From positions 310,001 through 374,000 of the forward strand of contig CAXBLU010000002.1 in the NCBI GenBank assembly GCA_963976815.1: a DNA stretch of 64,000 nucleotides, in the 5' to 3' direction. The notes under the pieces are model-generated. The model was not told the DNA's origin. It searched no databases and saw only the letters and a program-made list of their open reading frames with translations. Origin of the DNA: JAHRVQ01 sp963976815 (GTDB taxonomy: Bacteria; Pseudomonadota; Gammaproteobacteria; Pseudomonadales; Azotimanducaceae). Positions within the stretch are counted from its first letter, which is position 1, and each line of letters begins with the position of its first letter. Of this stretch, positions 26,063 through 35,351 are shown piece by piece. Both the position numbers and the translations under genes were made by a program.

Positions 26063-26947
26063 TTACAGGGGAATTGCAGTGCCCGCAGCATTTGTTGACA
26101 CTGGATTCTGTTGAACTTTCGGGTAGAGTTCTTTCAAGAGATTTAGCATCGTCATGGTAGAACGTCGGTCTGTTGCTTCGTGCAGGTGACCCGGAGGGCC
26201 AATGGTGGGTGGTAGGGCAAACCCATGGGGTGTGTTTGCGTGATCGTTGAATATCCAATCCACACCTGCGGTATTCATTTCGTCGTAGAACCTTTGTTTA
26301 TGTTCAGGTAAGACAAGGTGATCTTCAGCGCCGTTTTCAATTACAACAACGGTATTCGTGTTGTGCTTGTTGTCGCAGATTTTAAGGGGCGGGCGCCCAA
26401 CACCAAAATTGCCAGGACTTGGGTCTTCTCCGGTTTGGAGCAGGCCATGGAAGGATACAACGCCAGCAAAATCAAGACCTCCTCTAACGGCCTCGAGTAC
26501 CGCAACGCCGCCAAAACAATATCCGATTGCACTCGGGGACACTGATTGATCAACGGCTGGATGTGCCATGCCGGCCCGACGCCAAGCTTCGATCAAATCG
26601 CGAAAATATGTGTAGTCGTGGTCACAGGAGACCATGCCTGCAAAACATTTTTTCTGGTACTCGGGAATACGCTCGGCGTTTTCCGGCCAGGTGCGTTCGT
26701 CGGCTGGGACAATTTCTCCGTACATATCGACGGCAAGGCCAACATAACCAAGTCGTGCTAGATATTCTGCGACATCAACATCAAAGAATTTGAGCCCTTG
26801 ATAGTTATGAATCACGAGTACAAGAGGTCTGGGTCCGGCTGAGTCTGCTGGCGCGACCAGGTGGCCAAGGAATTTGTTGTCACCGAGCGTTAGCGGTATA
26901 TCCGCCCGTTGCAGTTCCGGGGCGTCTGGCCAGTCTTTGATACTCAT
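26063..26947 (-). CDS. Dienelactone hydrolase family protein
   Basis: A 294-residue alpha/beta hydrolase from the ATG at 26947 (MSIKDWPDAPELQ), with GAGG 5 nt upstream; a GTG 24 bp earlier is in frame but poorly placed. The family nucleophile is cysteine in IGYCFGGVAVLEAVRGG; the acid and base are in ENGAEDHLVLPEH and NTPHGFALPP. YGEIVPADERTWPENAERI resembles the lid region of DLH proteins. It is downstream of an AMP-dependent CoA ligase gene, 45 bp away, and probably in its operon. Related enzymes open lactone rings in aromatic breakdown. Confidence 0.85.
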   Translation of the reverse strand: MSIKDWPDAPELQRADIPLTLGDNKFLGHLVAPADSAGPRPLVLVIHNYQGLKFFDVDVAEYLARLGYVGLAVDMYGEIVPADERTWPENAERIPEYQKKCFAGMVSCDHDYTYFRDLIEAWRRAGMAHPAVDQSVSPSAIGYCFGGVAVLEAVRGGLDFAGVVSFHGLLQTGEDPSPGNFGVGRPPLKICDNKHNTNTVVVIENGAEDHLVLPEHKQRFYDEMNTAGVDWIFNDHANTPHGFALPPTIGPPGHLHEATDRRSTMTMLNLLKELYPKVQQNPVSTNAAGTAIPL

Positions 26948-26992
26948 TCTTGCCTCACTCTTGGTATTCACTCAATAGTTTTTTAGGGGGCG

Positions 26993-28552
26993 CTAATTAA
27001 TGCTGCGTCCGTCTTCGGGCCAAAACGGTTTTCTAAGTTCAGTCTTCAGAATCTTGCCGGCGCCGGACAATGGCAACGGTTCGTCCTGAAAGGATATGGA
27101 ACGCGGGCATTTAAAACCGGCAATCAGCGTTTTACAGTGATTGATGAGTTCCTCCGCTGTTACCTGCTGGTCTGCATGGGGCATGACTACCGCGTGTACC
27201 TGCTCACCCCATTTTTCATGGGGTATACCAATAACGGCACATTGGCTTACGGCGGCGTGTTGATACAGTGCATTCTCAACTTCCGCTGAATAAACATTTT
27301 CTCCCCCAGAGATAATCATGTCTTTGACGCGATCGACGATAAACAAAAACCCATCTCCATCAATATATCCGCCATCACCAGTGTGGAGCCAACCATCGAC
27401 GATTGCCTTGGCGGTTTGTTCTGCCATATTTCGATAGCCCTTCATCATGTTTGGGCCGCGCATACAAATTTCACCCACAACGCCCGCTTCAACGGGCTTG
27501 TTATCATCATCAAAAATTGCCAAATCAACACCTGGGATAGCCTGTCCGGCGGCTTTTATCTTCCCCGCCAAAGGACCTTCAAAGGTGTGTCTATCGGCAG
27601 CCAAAACCGTGATCACTGGTGCCGTTTCCGTTTGTCCATAGGCTTGATAAAAACTCGCTTTTGGTAGCTCTTGCATGGCTTTTTTAATCACGGCCTCAGG
27701 CATCGGTGAGGCGCCATAGAGCACCGCCCGTAAGCTTGATAGATCGTAATTGCCAATGGCAGGGTGATTCACAAACATGTTAATCATGGTGGGCACCATG
27801 ATCATGCGTTCAATTTTGTGTTGAGCAATCCCTTCCATGGTTGCCACCGGATCGAAGCCGGGTTGAAAATAGTTTGAGCCACTGATGACAACGGAAGTCA
27901 TGCTGACGCAGGCGTCGGCAATATGGAACATGGGTGCCACGTGGAGAATGTTATCTCCCGGCAATGCATTGAGTAAGGGTGCTGCCTGCATCGCATTTAC
28001 TACCAGATTGTTGTGGGTCAGCATGACGCCCTTGGACCTGCCCGTTGTGCCACCGGTGTAAAACAAACCGGCAACATCGTCTCCACATCGGCCGACATCA
28101 GCGATGGCATCTGCTGAAACCAGTTCCTGATAGGTGGAGCAGTATTCTGGTACTTCACCTTCATCAATAAAAACAAAGTGTTCGACATGCTCCAATTTTT
28201 CTCGAATCGAGTCTATGAGTGGTGCAAAGGTTGAATCCACTAATAAGACCTTGGCTTCGGAGTCGTTTAACCAATACACCACCTCTGGACCGGCAAGGCG
28301 TGTGTTAATCGGTTGGAATACGCCGCCGGCCCAGGGCACGGCGAACATAAACTCAAAATAGCGGTCACTATTTAGCGCAAGAATTGCCACTGATGTGTCT
28401 GAACCCACACCCAGTTTCTGTAAGCCGCCGGCAAATTTTGCAATCTTGCCATTAAACTGTGCCCAGGTTTGTTCCCTGTCATCCATGGATGTCGCAATCA
28501 TATTCGGTTCAGTTTGGCCGAGTCTCTTGATGAGCTGTGTCATTGCAAACAT
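26993..28552 (-). CDS. AMP-dependent acyl-CoA ligase (FadD / class I adenylate-forming)
   Basis: A 519-residue acyl-CoA synthetase. P-loop-like motif A is GLFYTGGTTGRSKGVMLTHNNL near residue 165; then FYQAYGQTETAPV, DGWLHTGDGGYIDGDGFLFIVDRVKDMIISGGENVYSAEVE, and the C-terminal lysine element LSGAGKILKTELR. The enzyme should activate a fatty or cyclic acid to its CoA ester. GGAGA lies 8 nt before the ATG. Upstream and divergent are an FAD monooxygenase and a MaoC hydratase, which suggests a shared substrate. Confidence 0.9.
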   Translation of the reverse strand: MFAMTQLIKRLGQTEPNMIATSMDDREQTWAQFNGKIAKFAGGLQKLGVGSDTSVAILALNSDRYFEFMFAVPWAGGVFQPINTRLAGPEVVYWLNDSEAKVLLVDSTFAPLIDSIREKLEHVEHFVFIDEGEVPEYCSTYQELVSADAIADVGRCGDDVAGLFYTGGTTGRSKGVMLTHNNLVVNAMQAAPLLNALPGDNILHVAPMFHIADACVSMTSVVISGSNYFQPGFDPVATMEGIAQHKIERMIMVPTMINMFVNHPAIGNYDLSSLRAVLYGASPMPEAVIKKAMQELPKASFYQAYGQTETAPVITVLAADRHTFEGPLAGKIKAAGQAIPGVDLAIFDDDNKPVEAGVVGEICMRGPNMMKGYRNMAEQTAKAIVDGWLHTGDGGYIDGDGFLFIVDRVKDMIISGGENVYSAEVENALYQHAAVSQCAVIGIPHEKWGEQVHAVVMPHADQQVTAEELINHCKTLIAGFKCPRSISFQDEPLPLSGAGKILKTELRKPFWPEDGRSIN

Positions 28553-28726
28553 GGTGATGTCTCCGTCAAGCCGATTAAATTTTTATTAGGATAAGAAACA
28601 TATCATTTAGCAACAGGGGTTGCTGCAATAGTTGTGATGATAATTGCCTGACTAAGGGGCAATCACCAGGTTTTACAGTTCTATGGCGAACGATTAAGCT
28701 GGCTGCCTATTCAAAGGATACAGCCT

Positions 28727-29911
28727 GTGACTTCACGACAGGTATTGATTGCAGGGGGAGGCATCGGCGGTCTAACAGCAGCCCTATGCCTTGCGAAAAA
28801 AGGCTTTGAGGTGGCTGTGTTCGAGCAGGCACCAGAATTGGTTGCGATTGGCGCCGGTATTCAGCTGTCTCCGAACTGTACCAGGGTACTCCACGATCTG
28901 GGTTTGGAGGCTGAGCTGCGCAAGTATGCCTTTCTACCTGAAGGTACGCAGTTTAGAAATTGGCGTACTGGGCAAGTGATAGGAGAGTCTGCTCTAGGTG
29001 AAAGTGTTATTCAGAAATACGGTGTGCCTTATTACCATATTCACCGGGGTGACCTACTAAAGGTGCTTTGCGATGCCGTGGAGCAGACAAGAAAAGTACA
29101 AATCAATACTGATGCAAGGGTCGATTCATTTAGTCAAACCGAGACCCGGGTTCTGCTAAATACAAAGCAGGGCGACTTCTCCGGTGATATTTTGATTGGC
29201 GCCGACGGTATTCATTCGACAGTTCGCACGGGGCTCTGGGGTGAAGAGAAGCCTGATTTTACTGGGAATATCGCCTGGCGAGCACTTGTCCCAACGGAAA
29301 GGTTGCCTCCTCGTCTGATTCGGCCGATGTCGACAGCCTGGTGGGGACCGGGTAAACACTTTGTTCATTATTATGTGCGGGGTGGAACCTTAGTGAATTG
29401 TGTTTGTGTGGTTGAGAAGCGAGGCTGGGAAGTAGAATCCTGGACCGAGCCCGGCGATGTCTCAGAGCTCAAGCATGATTTTTCTGGCTGGCACGAGGAC
29501 ATCCAACAATTAATTAATCACGCGGATAGTGATTCCCTCTTCAAGTGGGCTTTGTATGATCGGGCTCCCATGTCCCGTTGGGGCCAGGGTCGTGTTTCGC
29601 TATTGGGTGATGCCTGTCATCCGACCCTACCCTTTATGGCGCAGGGTGCAGCAATGGCAATTGAAGATGCAGCTGTATTAGCGGGCTGTCTTGAAGACCA
29701 GAATCTTGTCGAAAACCTTAACCGATACGAGATGTTGCGCCGACCTCGAACTGCGAGCATTCAAAACGGTTCACGCCGCAACGCAAAGGTATTTCATCTG
29801 TCCGGTATAAAAGCATGGTTGCGAAATCAAGCGGTCGGAATTGCAGGAGACCGTGTGATGGATCAATTGTTCAGGTATAACGCCCTGGAGGCTGTCGATA
29901 ATAAAATTTGA
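28727..29911 (+). CDS. FAD-dependent aromatic-type monooxygenase (salicylate hydroxylase family)
   Basis: A 394-residue flavoprotein from GTG 28727, with AAAGGA about 8 nt upstream. The dinucleotide-binding loop is VLIAGGGIGGLTAALCLAKKGF; the second FAD element is VSLLGDACHPTLPFMAQGAAMAIEDAAVLAGCL, and ILIGADGIHSTVR is the DG motif. This is the class A hydroxylase pattern shared by salicylate 1-hydroxylase and 3-hydroxybenzoate 6-hydroxylase. It would add oxygen using NAD(P)H. The MaoC-like gene begins 27 bp after its stop. Confidence 0.88.
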   Translation: MTSRQVLIAGGGIGGLTAALCLAKKGFEVAVFEQAPELVAIGAGIQLSPNCTRVLHDLGLEAELRKYAFLPEGTQFRNWRTGQVIGESALGESVIQKYGVPYYHIHRGDLLKVLCDAVEQTRKVQINTDARVDSFSQTETRVLLNTKQGDFSGDILIGADGIHSTVRTGLWGEEKPDFTGNIAWRALVPTERLPPRLIRPMSTAWWGPGKHFVHYYVRGGTLVNCVCVVEKRGWEVESWTEPGDVSELKHDFSGWHEDIQQLINHADSDSLFKWALYDRAPMSRWGQGRVSLLGDACHPTLPFMAQGAAMAIEDAAVLAGCLEDQNLVENLNRYEMLRRPRTASIQNGSRRNAKVFHLSGIKAWLRNQAVGIAGDRVMDQLFRYNALEAVDNKI

Positions 29912-29938
29912 TACAGAAGAGACAAAAAAGAGATACGT

Positions 29939-30823
29939 ATGACAGAAGGTCCCGGTGAGTTAGATATTCAAGATGTTGGCGGTTTCACTATTGCAAAATC
30001 CTACAAGCTTGATGCCAGAAAAATTATGGCCTATGCGGCGTCTATTAATGATACCAACGAGGCTTATTTTGATGACACGCGAGCTGATGGTTTAAGTGTT
30101 CATCCGGCAATTAGTTTTGCACTCCAATGGAATACACGATTTCGACCTGATTTGCCGCCCAACACGCGAGCCGCTCCCTTTGGCGTCCATGCGGAAACCG
30201 ATTTACGGATCCATAAACCGTTTCAACAAGATCAGATTGTGACGGTTCAGGGCCAACTAATTTCACGGCGTAAGATTCCGCCAGGTGTTTTTAGTGTTGA
30301 TCGTTTTCGGATGACCAATAGCCGGGGTGAGCTTTTAGCAGAATTGGATTATAACGGCATCACCAGAGGCGCGACGTTAAATGGACCTGACGCAAGCCTC
30401 GAGCCTTCACCGGTAGTACCGGTATTAACTAAAGCGCCAGAGGAACCGTTGTGGACTGAGCATATTGCGATTCCCAGGCATGCGGGCCAGCAGTACACCG
30501 AGTGCTCGGATATTTATAACCCGATCCATACCGAGCGTAGTGTAGCCGTTGCTGCGGGCCTGCCTGACATCATTCTGCATGGCAGTGCAACCAAGGCCCA
30601 CGCCCTTAGCGCCATCGTGAATCGTTGTTTTGCTGGGGACCCAAGAAGGGTAACCAGATTGTGCGGCCAACTAAGAGCGATGGTGTTAATGGAGACGACC
30701 ATAGAAGTTCAATGCCTTGAGTCAGAGGTTATTGGTGACGAACTGCGGGTGTTCTATCGCGTTCTAAATCAACAGGGTGACCCGGCGATTGCGAATGGGG
30801 TTGTCTGCGGTCGGTCGTGCTAA
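29939..30823 (+). CDS. MaoC-like acyl dehydratase, double hotdog
   Basis: A 294-residue protein with two hotdog folds. The N-terminal half (ARKIMAYAASINDTNEAYFDD) resembles the FAS1/MaoC N domain; the C-terminal half has QYTECSDIYNPIHTERSVAVAAGLPDIILHGSATKAHALSAIVNR, the hydratase-2 motif with the catalytic D-x-NPIH and later glycine/histidine. Expected activity is hydration of a trans-2-enoyl-CoA. It follows the monooxygenase closely and should be co-transcribed. It ends 52 bp before a converging gene. Confidence 0.85.
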   Translation: MTEGPGELDIQDVGGFTIAKSYKLDARKIMAYAASINDTNEAYFDDTRADGLSVHPAISFALQWNTRFRPDLPPNTRAAPFGVHAETDLRIHKPFQQDQIVTVQGQLISRRKIPPGVFSVDRFRMTNSRGELLAELDYNGITRGATLNGPDASLEPSPVVPVLTKAPEEPLWTEHIAIPRHAGQQYTECSDIYNPIHTERSVAVAAGLPDIILHGSATKAHALSAIVNRCFAGDPRRVTRLCGQLRAMVLMETTIEVQCLESEVIGDELRVFYRVLNQQGDPAIANGVVCGRSC

Positions 30824-30875
30824 CCACAAACTTCGTATTGGACGGTCCAGCTCAGGGTTCGCTCTTATTGATCAG

Positions 30876-31289
30876 TTAGTCTGGCGAGTAGTGCTTTGAT
30901 TGTCGGTGGCTCAATTCAGTCTGGCGCATGTATGACGAGGCTTGTGGATTGTCAGCTTGCTCACGTAACCACTCGGTAGCACCTTTACAGTCTCTGGTGA
31001 CGTGGAAAGAGAAATTCTCTGAGGCTAGTCGGCTACCGAGGATTCGTAATAAACCAAATGATAAATCATCAACGGCGACAGCCGCGATGGCTTTTCTGTG
31101 TCTGTGACTTAGTTTTTTGATTTCGACCACGAGTAGGCAAAGTTCCTCATTGCTCAGATTCAATCGTGCTTGTTGCAGATTAATTAAGCAGGCGGAATTT
31201 CGCGGTTTGTTTAATTTCTCTCTAAGTTCATGAAGAATGTCGGGTAGCTGGTCATTGGAAATCGATCCGTGCAGCTCAATGTGTTCCAT
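30876..31289 (-). CDS. SpoIIAA-like / STAS-fold protein (tentative)
   Basis: A 137-residue soluble protein. It has a core CLINLQQARLNLSNEELCLLVVEIKKLSHRHRKAIAAVAVDDLSFGLLRILGSRLASENFSFHVTRDCKGATEWLREQ, where the alternating strands and helices and the closing F-x-V-x-x-D-x-x-x-A-x-x-WL resemble the SpoIIAA-like (STAS/SEC14) family. No ribosome site is obvious. It is 107 bp downstream of the large winged-helix regulator gene on the same strand and may be its operon partner. Function unknown. Confidence 0.6.
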   Translation of the reverse strand: MEHIELHGSISNDQLPDILHELREKLNKPRNSACLINLQQARLNLSNEELCLLVVEIKKLSHRHRKAIAAVAVDDLSFGLLRILGSRLASENFSFHVTRDCKGATEWLREQADNPQASSYMRQTELSHRQSKHYSPD

Positions 31290-31395
31290 GCAAATTTTCT
31301 GTGGGTTGGAATAGGCTGCGATGTTATTCGGGTTGTAGGGTAACTTGAAGTGCTGGGGCGTATGTTACGGGTAGGATCTGTCAGGAATTGATCTT

Positions 31396-32997
31396 TTAAC
31401 GTAGTTTGATCACCACGCCAGTAGTCTGCTCTAACTGAGACAGATCTTGTAGGATCTTGTCGGCGAGAGGCTTGTGTGCAAACCAGAGTGGCACTAATTC
31501 CTTCAGCTCACGTTTTAAACCATGTTCAATCTCGATGGCTTTGATCAAGTATTTTTCTGCTGCCTTGCGGTTGCCAGCCTTTATTTGGATCAAACAGGCA
31601 ACAACATTGGCGACCGATAGCTCTTCTGGAATGTAAGTTGTTTCAAGCAACATTCTGCCGGGTTCTGGGTCGTTAGTTTTAAAGTACTCGATAATTAGAT
31701 GTGCCAGACGGTATCCCACGCCGGGGTGATACTTCATACCGGCGCGCTCCAGTAGAACCAGCCCTCGGTCCCAGTCTCCATAAAAGCATAGAAATGCACC
31801 GCAATGGTGCTGTAGTTCGACGCTATGGGGATGTAACTCTAGAGCCTGGTCAATGCAGAATAGGAAGTCTTCGTATTCACCCATAAAGTAGTTGCACTGG
31901 GCTTTGACATAATAAGCAAAGGCTGAGTCTGGGTCGGTACCGATCGCCTGGGTAATTAAAAACGCTGCTCGCTCTAAAGCTTCCGTGGGAGTGCCTTCAG
32001 GGTTGAGCCGATAGACGACTTCATCAATCTTGAGCAGTGCGAACATGACGTAGCCGAGGGCGAAACCGGGATCTTTTTTGAGGAGCTTACGAAGCTTTTC
32101 ACGAAGTATTTTGTGCATTACCGGGCCGCGTTCTCTAAGTCGATAGAGATGCCAACGCAGGATGCAATCTGTCGCATTCCAGGTATCGATAGGTTTATGT
32201 AGCCTTTTTTTAACCGCCGCTATGCCAAGGGCGCCGGTCGGCCTTGCTAGCGCATGGGCAATTTGATGGGCGATGCTCATCGCAACTTCAATAATGTCGA
32301 GGTTGATTCGCGTGATCTGAAATCGGTTTGTCCAAATTACCTTGCTGGTGTGAATGTCTGTTGCGGTCACCCTGAGGTGGGATTGTTCTGATTCCGTAAT
32401 CAAGCGTGAAGCCAGCATAAATTCACATTCAAGCTGGTGGGCACATATCCGTTCAGGTGCTTGTCTTGGGTCAACGCCACTGGCATCGACAAAGTGAAAT
32501 TCGCGGAAGCGTGTGAGTTCTGAGACGAGTTCCTCGCGCAGCCCCATCGCCAATAATTTCGCATCTTCTATGGCTTCATTATGTTCTAGCGGTAGCAGTG
32601 CGATCGACGGACCCATGGAAGTAGGTCGGGATAGGTACTCGGCGTGATCGATCGAAGCCAATTGCCTGTCGCGATCAATAATTTTCAAGCGGCTCGCACC
32701 CTTGGGGATTTCGATGACAACCGGTTCGTCTGGATTTTCGAAATAATATTGAGCAAGAATCCGGCGTAGACGGCCAATTTCAACTCGGACACTAGCATCG
32801 GAGCTTGGATCGAAGTCATTCGGTTTGCGTAGAGCTTCCACACCAACTTTATAACCCGTCAATCTGTCACCGCGGCGAGCCAGTTCCTCGACCGCCAGAT
32901 ACTCAAGCAATCGACGCATTTGTGGCGCCCGTTTTAGCGTAGGGTGACTAAAGAGGCTTTTCAGCGCACCGTCGAGCATATCTTGATTGATATCCAT
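31396..32997 (-). CDS. Winged-helix / TolB-like / TPR regulatory protein
   Basis: A 533-residue protein. Residues about 1-95 (LLEYLAVEELARRGDRLTGYKVGVEAL ... DASVRVEIGRLRRILAQYY) look like the OmpR-like winged-helix domain often found at the front of adenylate-cyclase-like and CadC-like regulators. Residues about 125-250 (PSIALLPLEHNEAIEDAKLLAMGLREELVSELTRF) match the TolB-like N-terminal fold that follows this domain. The rest (about 270-515) has TPR-type helices (FAYYVKAQCNYFMGEYEDFLFCIDQALELHPH). No membrane helix or cyclase domain is present. It probably binds DNA and protein partners; targets are unknown. The YD-repeat lipoprotein gene ends 48 bp upstream. Confidence 0.75.
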   Translation of the reverse strand: MDINQDMLDGALKSLFSHPTLKRAPQMRRLLEYLAVEELARRGDRLTGYKVGVEALRKPNDFDPSSDASVRVEIGRLRRILAQYYFENPDEPVVIEIPKGASRLKIIDRDRQLASIDHAEYLSRPTSMGPSIALLPLEHNEAIEDAKLLAMGLREELVSELTRFREFHFVDASGVDPRQAPERICAHQLECEFMLASRLITESEQSHLRVTATDIHTSKVIWTNRFQITRINLDIIEVAMSIAHQIAHALARPTGALGIAAVKKRLHKPIDTWNATDCILRWHLYRLRERGPVMHKILREKLRKLLKKDPGFALGYVMFALLKIDEVVYRLNPEGTPTEALERAAFLITQAIGTDPDSAFAYYVKAQCNYFMGEYEDFLFCIDQALELHPHSVELQHHCGAFLCFYGDWDRGLVLLERAGMKYHPGVGYRLAHLIIEYFKTNDPEPGRMLLETTYIPEELSVANVVACLIQIKAGNRKAAEKYLIKAIEIEHGLKRELKELVPLWFAHKPLADKILQDLSQLEQTTGVVIKLR

Positions 32998-33045
32998 CTA
33001 ATCAGACTAATGGCTTTTTAAACTTCTTGCCATGGTATTCTCTGA

Positions 33046-34662
33046 TCACGGTAGTGAACCGAGCACCCTGCGTTCGTATTCACGGGTCAAGCTTGCCTGG
33101 AGAACCCCGTCGATAAACCCTGCTCTGAGAATCATGTCATTGAAACTGTTATAGGAGAATTCAGTTCTGCTGATTGTATCTGGTTCTGTTTCTCGGATAT
33201 CCACCGTCTCTAGGGACACTAGAAGCTCGCCGTCAAAGTTGAAACTTGTTTTTGATTGGGTGCTGTATTGAATTTCCACTACTCTGCCTCTGGAGTCGCG
33301 CAGCACGGACTGGTTGTTTCCGCATATACCAATTCCGTTTATGTCCGCGACTATGGTTGAAACAAACGCCGGGTTGTGACTTATGCCTGGTGTGATTACT
33401 GTTATCGGTGAGCCAGACTCTACTTCATAACAATTCATTGCTGAATTGAATGTTGTCGTAGCATTGATAAGTCCTGTTCGGCGAATTTCACTTATCGTTC
33501 CGTCCTCCAGGTATTGATAGTTTGTGACGAACTCAAGGACATCGTTTGTCGGGCTAACTGGAACAAGTCCAGCGTTATCAAATATGAGATCTGTACCGGC
33601 GCGCGTAATAGAGTCGCTTAGGTCCGGGCGTAGTGATGGAAAGGCCACGCCAAATTCGAGACCAAAGAGTAACTGGAATTCAGTGAAATAGAGACTGATC
33701 GAGGTGCTAGGGAAGGGGTTGAACGTAAACGATTGTTGCCGCGTTTCTACCACATTGCCCACAGAATCATATTGGTAGGTCGTCTCACGCAAGACCAATT
33801 CCTCTTGTGTTTGCGCTTGCGTTTGAGATTGGGACTGAGAGATTAACCTGCCCAACTCGTCATACTCAAAGCGCTCTGTGGTGACGCTAAGAGAATTTGG
33901 CGGGGAATCTGATATGGAGGCGATCTGACCGTCGGTGCTGTAAGTAATTGTCGATCGCCCACCCAGGTCAGTCGTAATGGTGGTTAGTTGTCCCTGCTCG
34001 TTATAGTCGAATGTTGTTGTTCTGTCTGTATTTCCGTCTCCATCAGAATCAAGTCTTTGAGACGTTAGCAAGCTCACTGTAGTGCTCTCGTTTAAGCTGT
34101 CGAGTAGATGATTGATGGCGCGTCTCGGTTGCACATACTGCCCGCCGATTTTGTTAATCAGCTTGCGATAGTTGCCCTGTATAAACGCCTCGTTACTCAA
34201 ATTTAGATCGAGATTGGAATTACTGATTTGCTCATCCAGACCTGATAGATCGAGACCGTTAGTGGGATTGACATCTAGATCCAAAGACTGCAGCAGTAGG
34301 ATTGTGTTGACTAATCTAGTAAAGACGCCCAACTGTCGAGCTTCGTCAAGGGAGCTTGCGCCCACTAGGTCTAGAGGCGTTACAACTGTCGCCGCTGCCG
34401 CAGCACCTAATGTGATATCACCGATTTGAAATGTCACTGTTTCCCCAGCCCGGTAGGAAAACTCACCTGCAGAATTGGTTAGACCCGATTCGGTTGCCGT
34501 TGAATATCTGATACCGGCGACGGGGCTGTCGAGAAATACCCCGGTTGAAACTGGAATCGGTAGTGGCGTGGCTGCACTACTGGATGAGTTGTCACCGCTA
34601 CCGCCGCCACTACAGCTATTCAGCATGATGAGAAGGCTTACAAATATCGTTCTTGAAAACAT
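33046..34662 (-). CDS. Lipoprotein with Rhs-like YD repeats
   Basis: About 538 residues from the ATG at 34662 (MFSRTIFVSLLIMLNSC); an in-frame TTG 27 bp upstream is less likely. The lipobox LNSC|SGGGSG marks a lipoprotein. The first part has beta-rich sequence (TGVFLDSPVAGIRYSTATESGLTNSAGEFSYRAGETVTFQIGDI), a form common in Ig-like surface lipoproteins. From about residue 200 come YD-repeat-like units: TTFDYNEQGQLTTITTDLGG, RFEYDELGRLISQSQSQ, TTYQYDSVGNVVET, and TEFSYNSFNDMI. A short Gln-rich SQSQTQAQTQ run lies between repeats. No toxin domain or Rhs core is visible. Binding or surface-display roles are guesses. Confidence 0.72.
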   Translation of the reverse strand: MFSRTIFVSLLIMLNSCSGGGSGDNSSSSAATPLPIPVSTGVFLDSPVAGIRYSTATESGLTNSAGEFSYRAGETVTFQIGDITLGAAAAATVVTPLDLVGASSLDEARQLGVFTRLVNTILLLQSLDLDVNPTNGLDLSGLDEQISNSNLDLNLSNEAFIQGNYRKLINKIGGQYVQPRRAINHLLDSLNESTTVSLLTSQRLDSDGDGNTDRTTTFDYNEQGQLTTITTDLGGRSTITYSTDGQIASISDSPPNSLSVTTERFEYDELGRLISQSQSQTQAQTQEELVLRETTYQYDSVGNVVETRQQSFTFNPFPSTSISLYFTEFQLLFGLEFGVAFPSLRPDLSDSITRAGTDLIFDNAGLVPVSPTNDVLEFVTNYQYLEDGTISEIRRTGLINATTTFNSAMNCYEVESGSPITVITPGISHNPAFVSTIVADINGIGICGNNQSVLRDSRGRVVEIQYSTQSKTSFNFDGELLVSLETVDIRETEPDTISRTEFSYNSFNDMILRAGFIDGVLQASLTREYERRVLGSLP

Positions 34663-35064
34663 CAATCGTACCAGCGCGAGTGAGGGCAAAATAATACCGT
34701 ATTTCGTTTTCGAAATTTCAGTAAATTGGTGATCAATTTTTAGGCATTATTCGCGAAGCCCTAATTGAATCCATAGGGGTAATTGAATTGGCGACCTCAG
34801 AGGTTCATCTAGATGATGTGTTTTGTCATTTACCTTTGGGATTGATGCGTGATCTTTATACCTGATCTTTATGCCTGTCTTGAAGTTGGCGGCGAGGGTA
34901 AGGGTATCGACAGTGCACAATTGCCTAGAATATTTAATCCCCTTTTATACAATAAAGGAACCGAGTAAAGGCGCGGGTTTCTACCTTGCAAACTGCTCTA
35001 GCATTGTCGAGCAGCACAATAGGGTGATTACAGCAATGTCAGAACCATCAAAAGGAGCTAGACG
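34663..35064. other. Non-coding gap, about 400 bp
   Basis: Upstream of the lipoprotein gene. It holds a hairpin CTGCTC-N10-GAGCAG near 34992-35013, but no T-tract. No tRNA or convincing long ORF was found; a plus-strand frame at 34871-35161 has no ribosome site and random composition. Confidence 0.35.
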
Positions 35065-35220
35065 TTGCGGATTCGTGCCTGTGCTTCCAGCGGTGGCCGA
35101 AAATGTTATCCAACCTTTAATCATCAAGAAGCTCGCGACACATCAGAAGGCGTTATTCTGATCGTAGAAGATACCCATGAGGGATGGGCGATGTGCCGCA
35201 AGTGGGATTCGAAAATCTAG
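35065..35220 (+). CDS. Possible small protein of 51 residues
   Basis: A TTG at 35065 follows AAAGGAG by 7 nt, a near-perfect ribosome site. The frame encodes LRIRACASSGGRKCYP, then TFNHQEARDTSEGVILIVEDTHEG and WAMCRKWDSKI, ending at TAG 35218-35220. The protein has three cysteines, is basic at the front and has a strand-like VILIVED. No family is recognised, and it may be the remnant of a longer gene. Support is the ribosome site alone; no promoter is evident. Confidence 0.35.
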   Translation: MRIRACASSGGRKCYPTFNHQEARDTSEGVILIVEDTHEGWAMCRKWDSKI

Positions 35221-35351
35221 CCAGGTGCCACCATATATCGCCCTGTTAAGGTGTTGAGTTGCGAGAGATGGTCAGGTACTGGAGTACAGGTAGCAGCTAA
35301 ACCGGCGCAGCCAATTAACCTTCTGTCTGAGTTTCCTACTCAAAATCATGG

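Noticed and set aside
25857..26258. A minus-strand frame of 133 codons upstream of the small secreted protein
   Set aside because: It overlaps the dienelactone hydrolase gene in another frame, has no ribosome site and an odd composition.
34871..35161. A plus-strand frame of 96 codons
   Set aside because: No ribosome site, no recognisable motif; the better-supported small frame at 35065 lies in a different frame.
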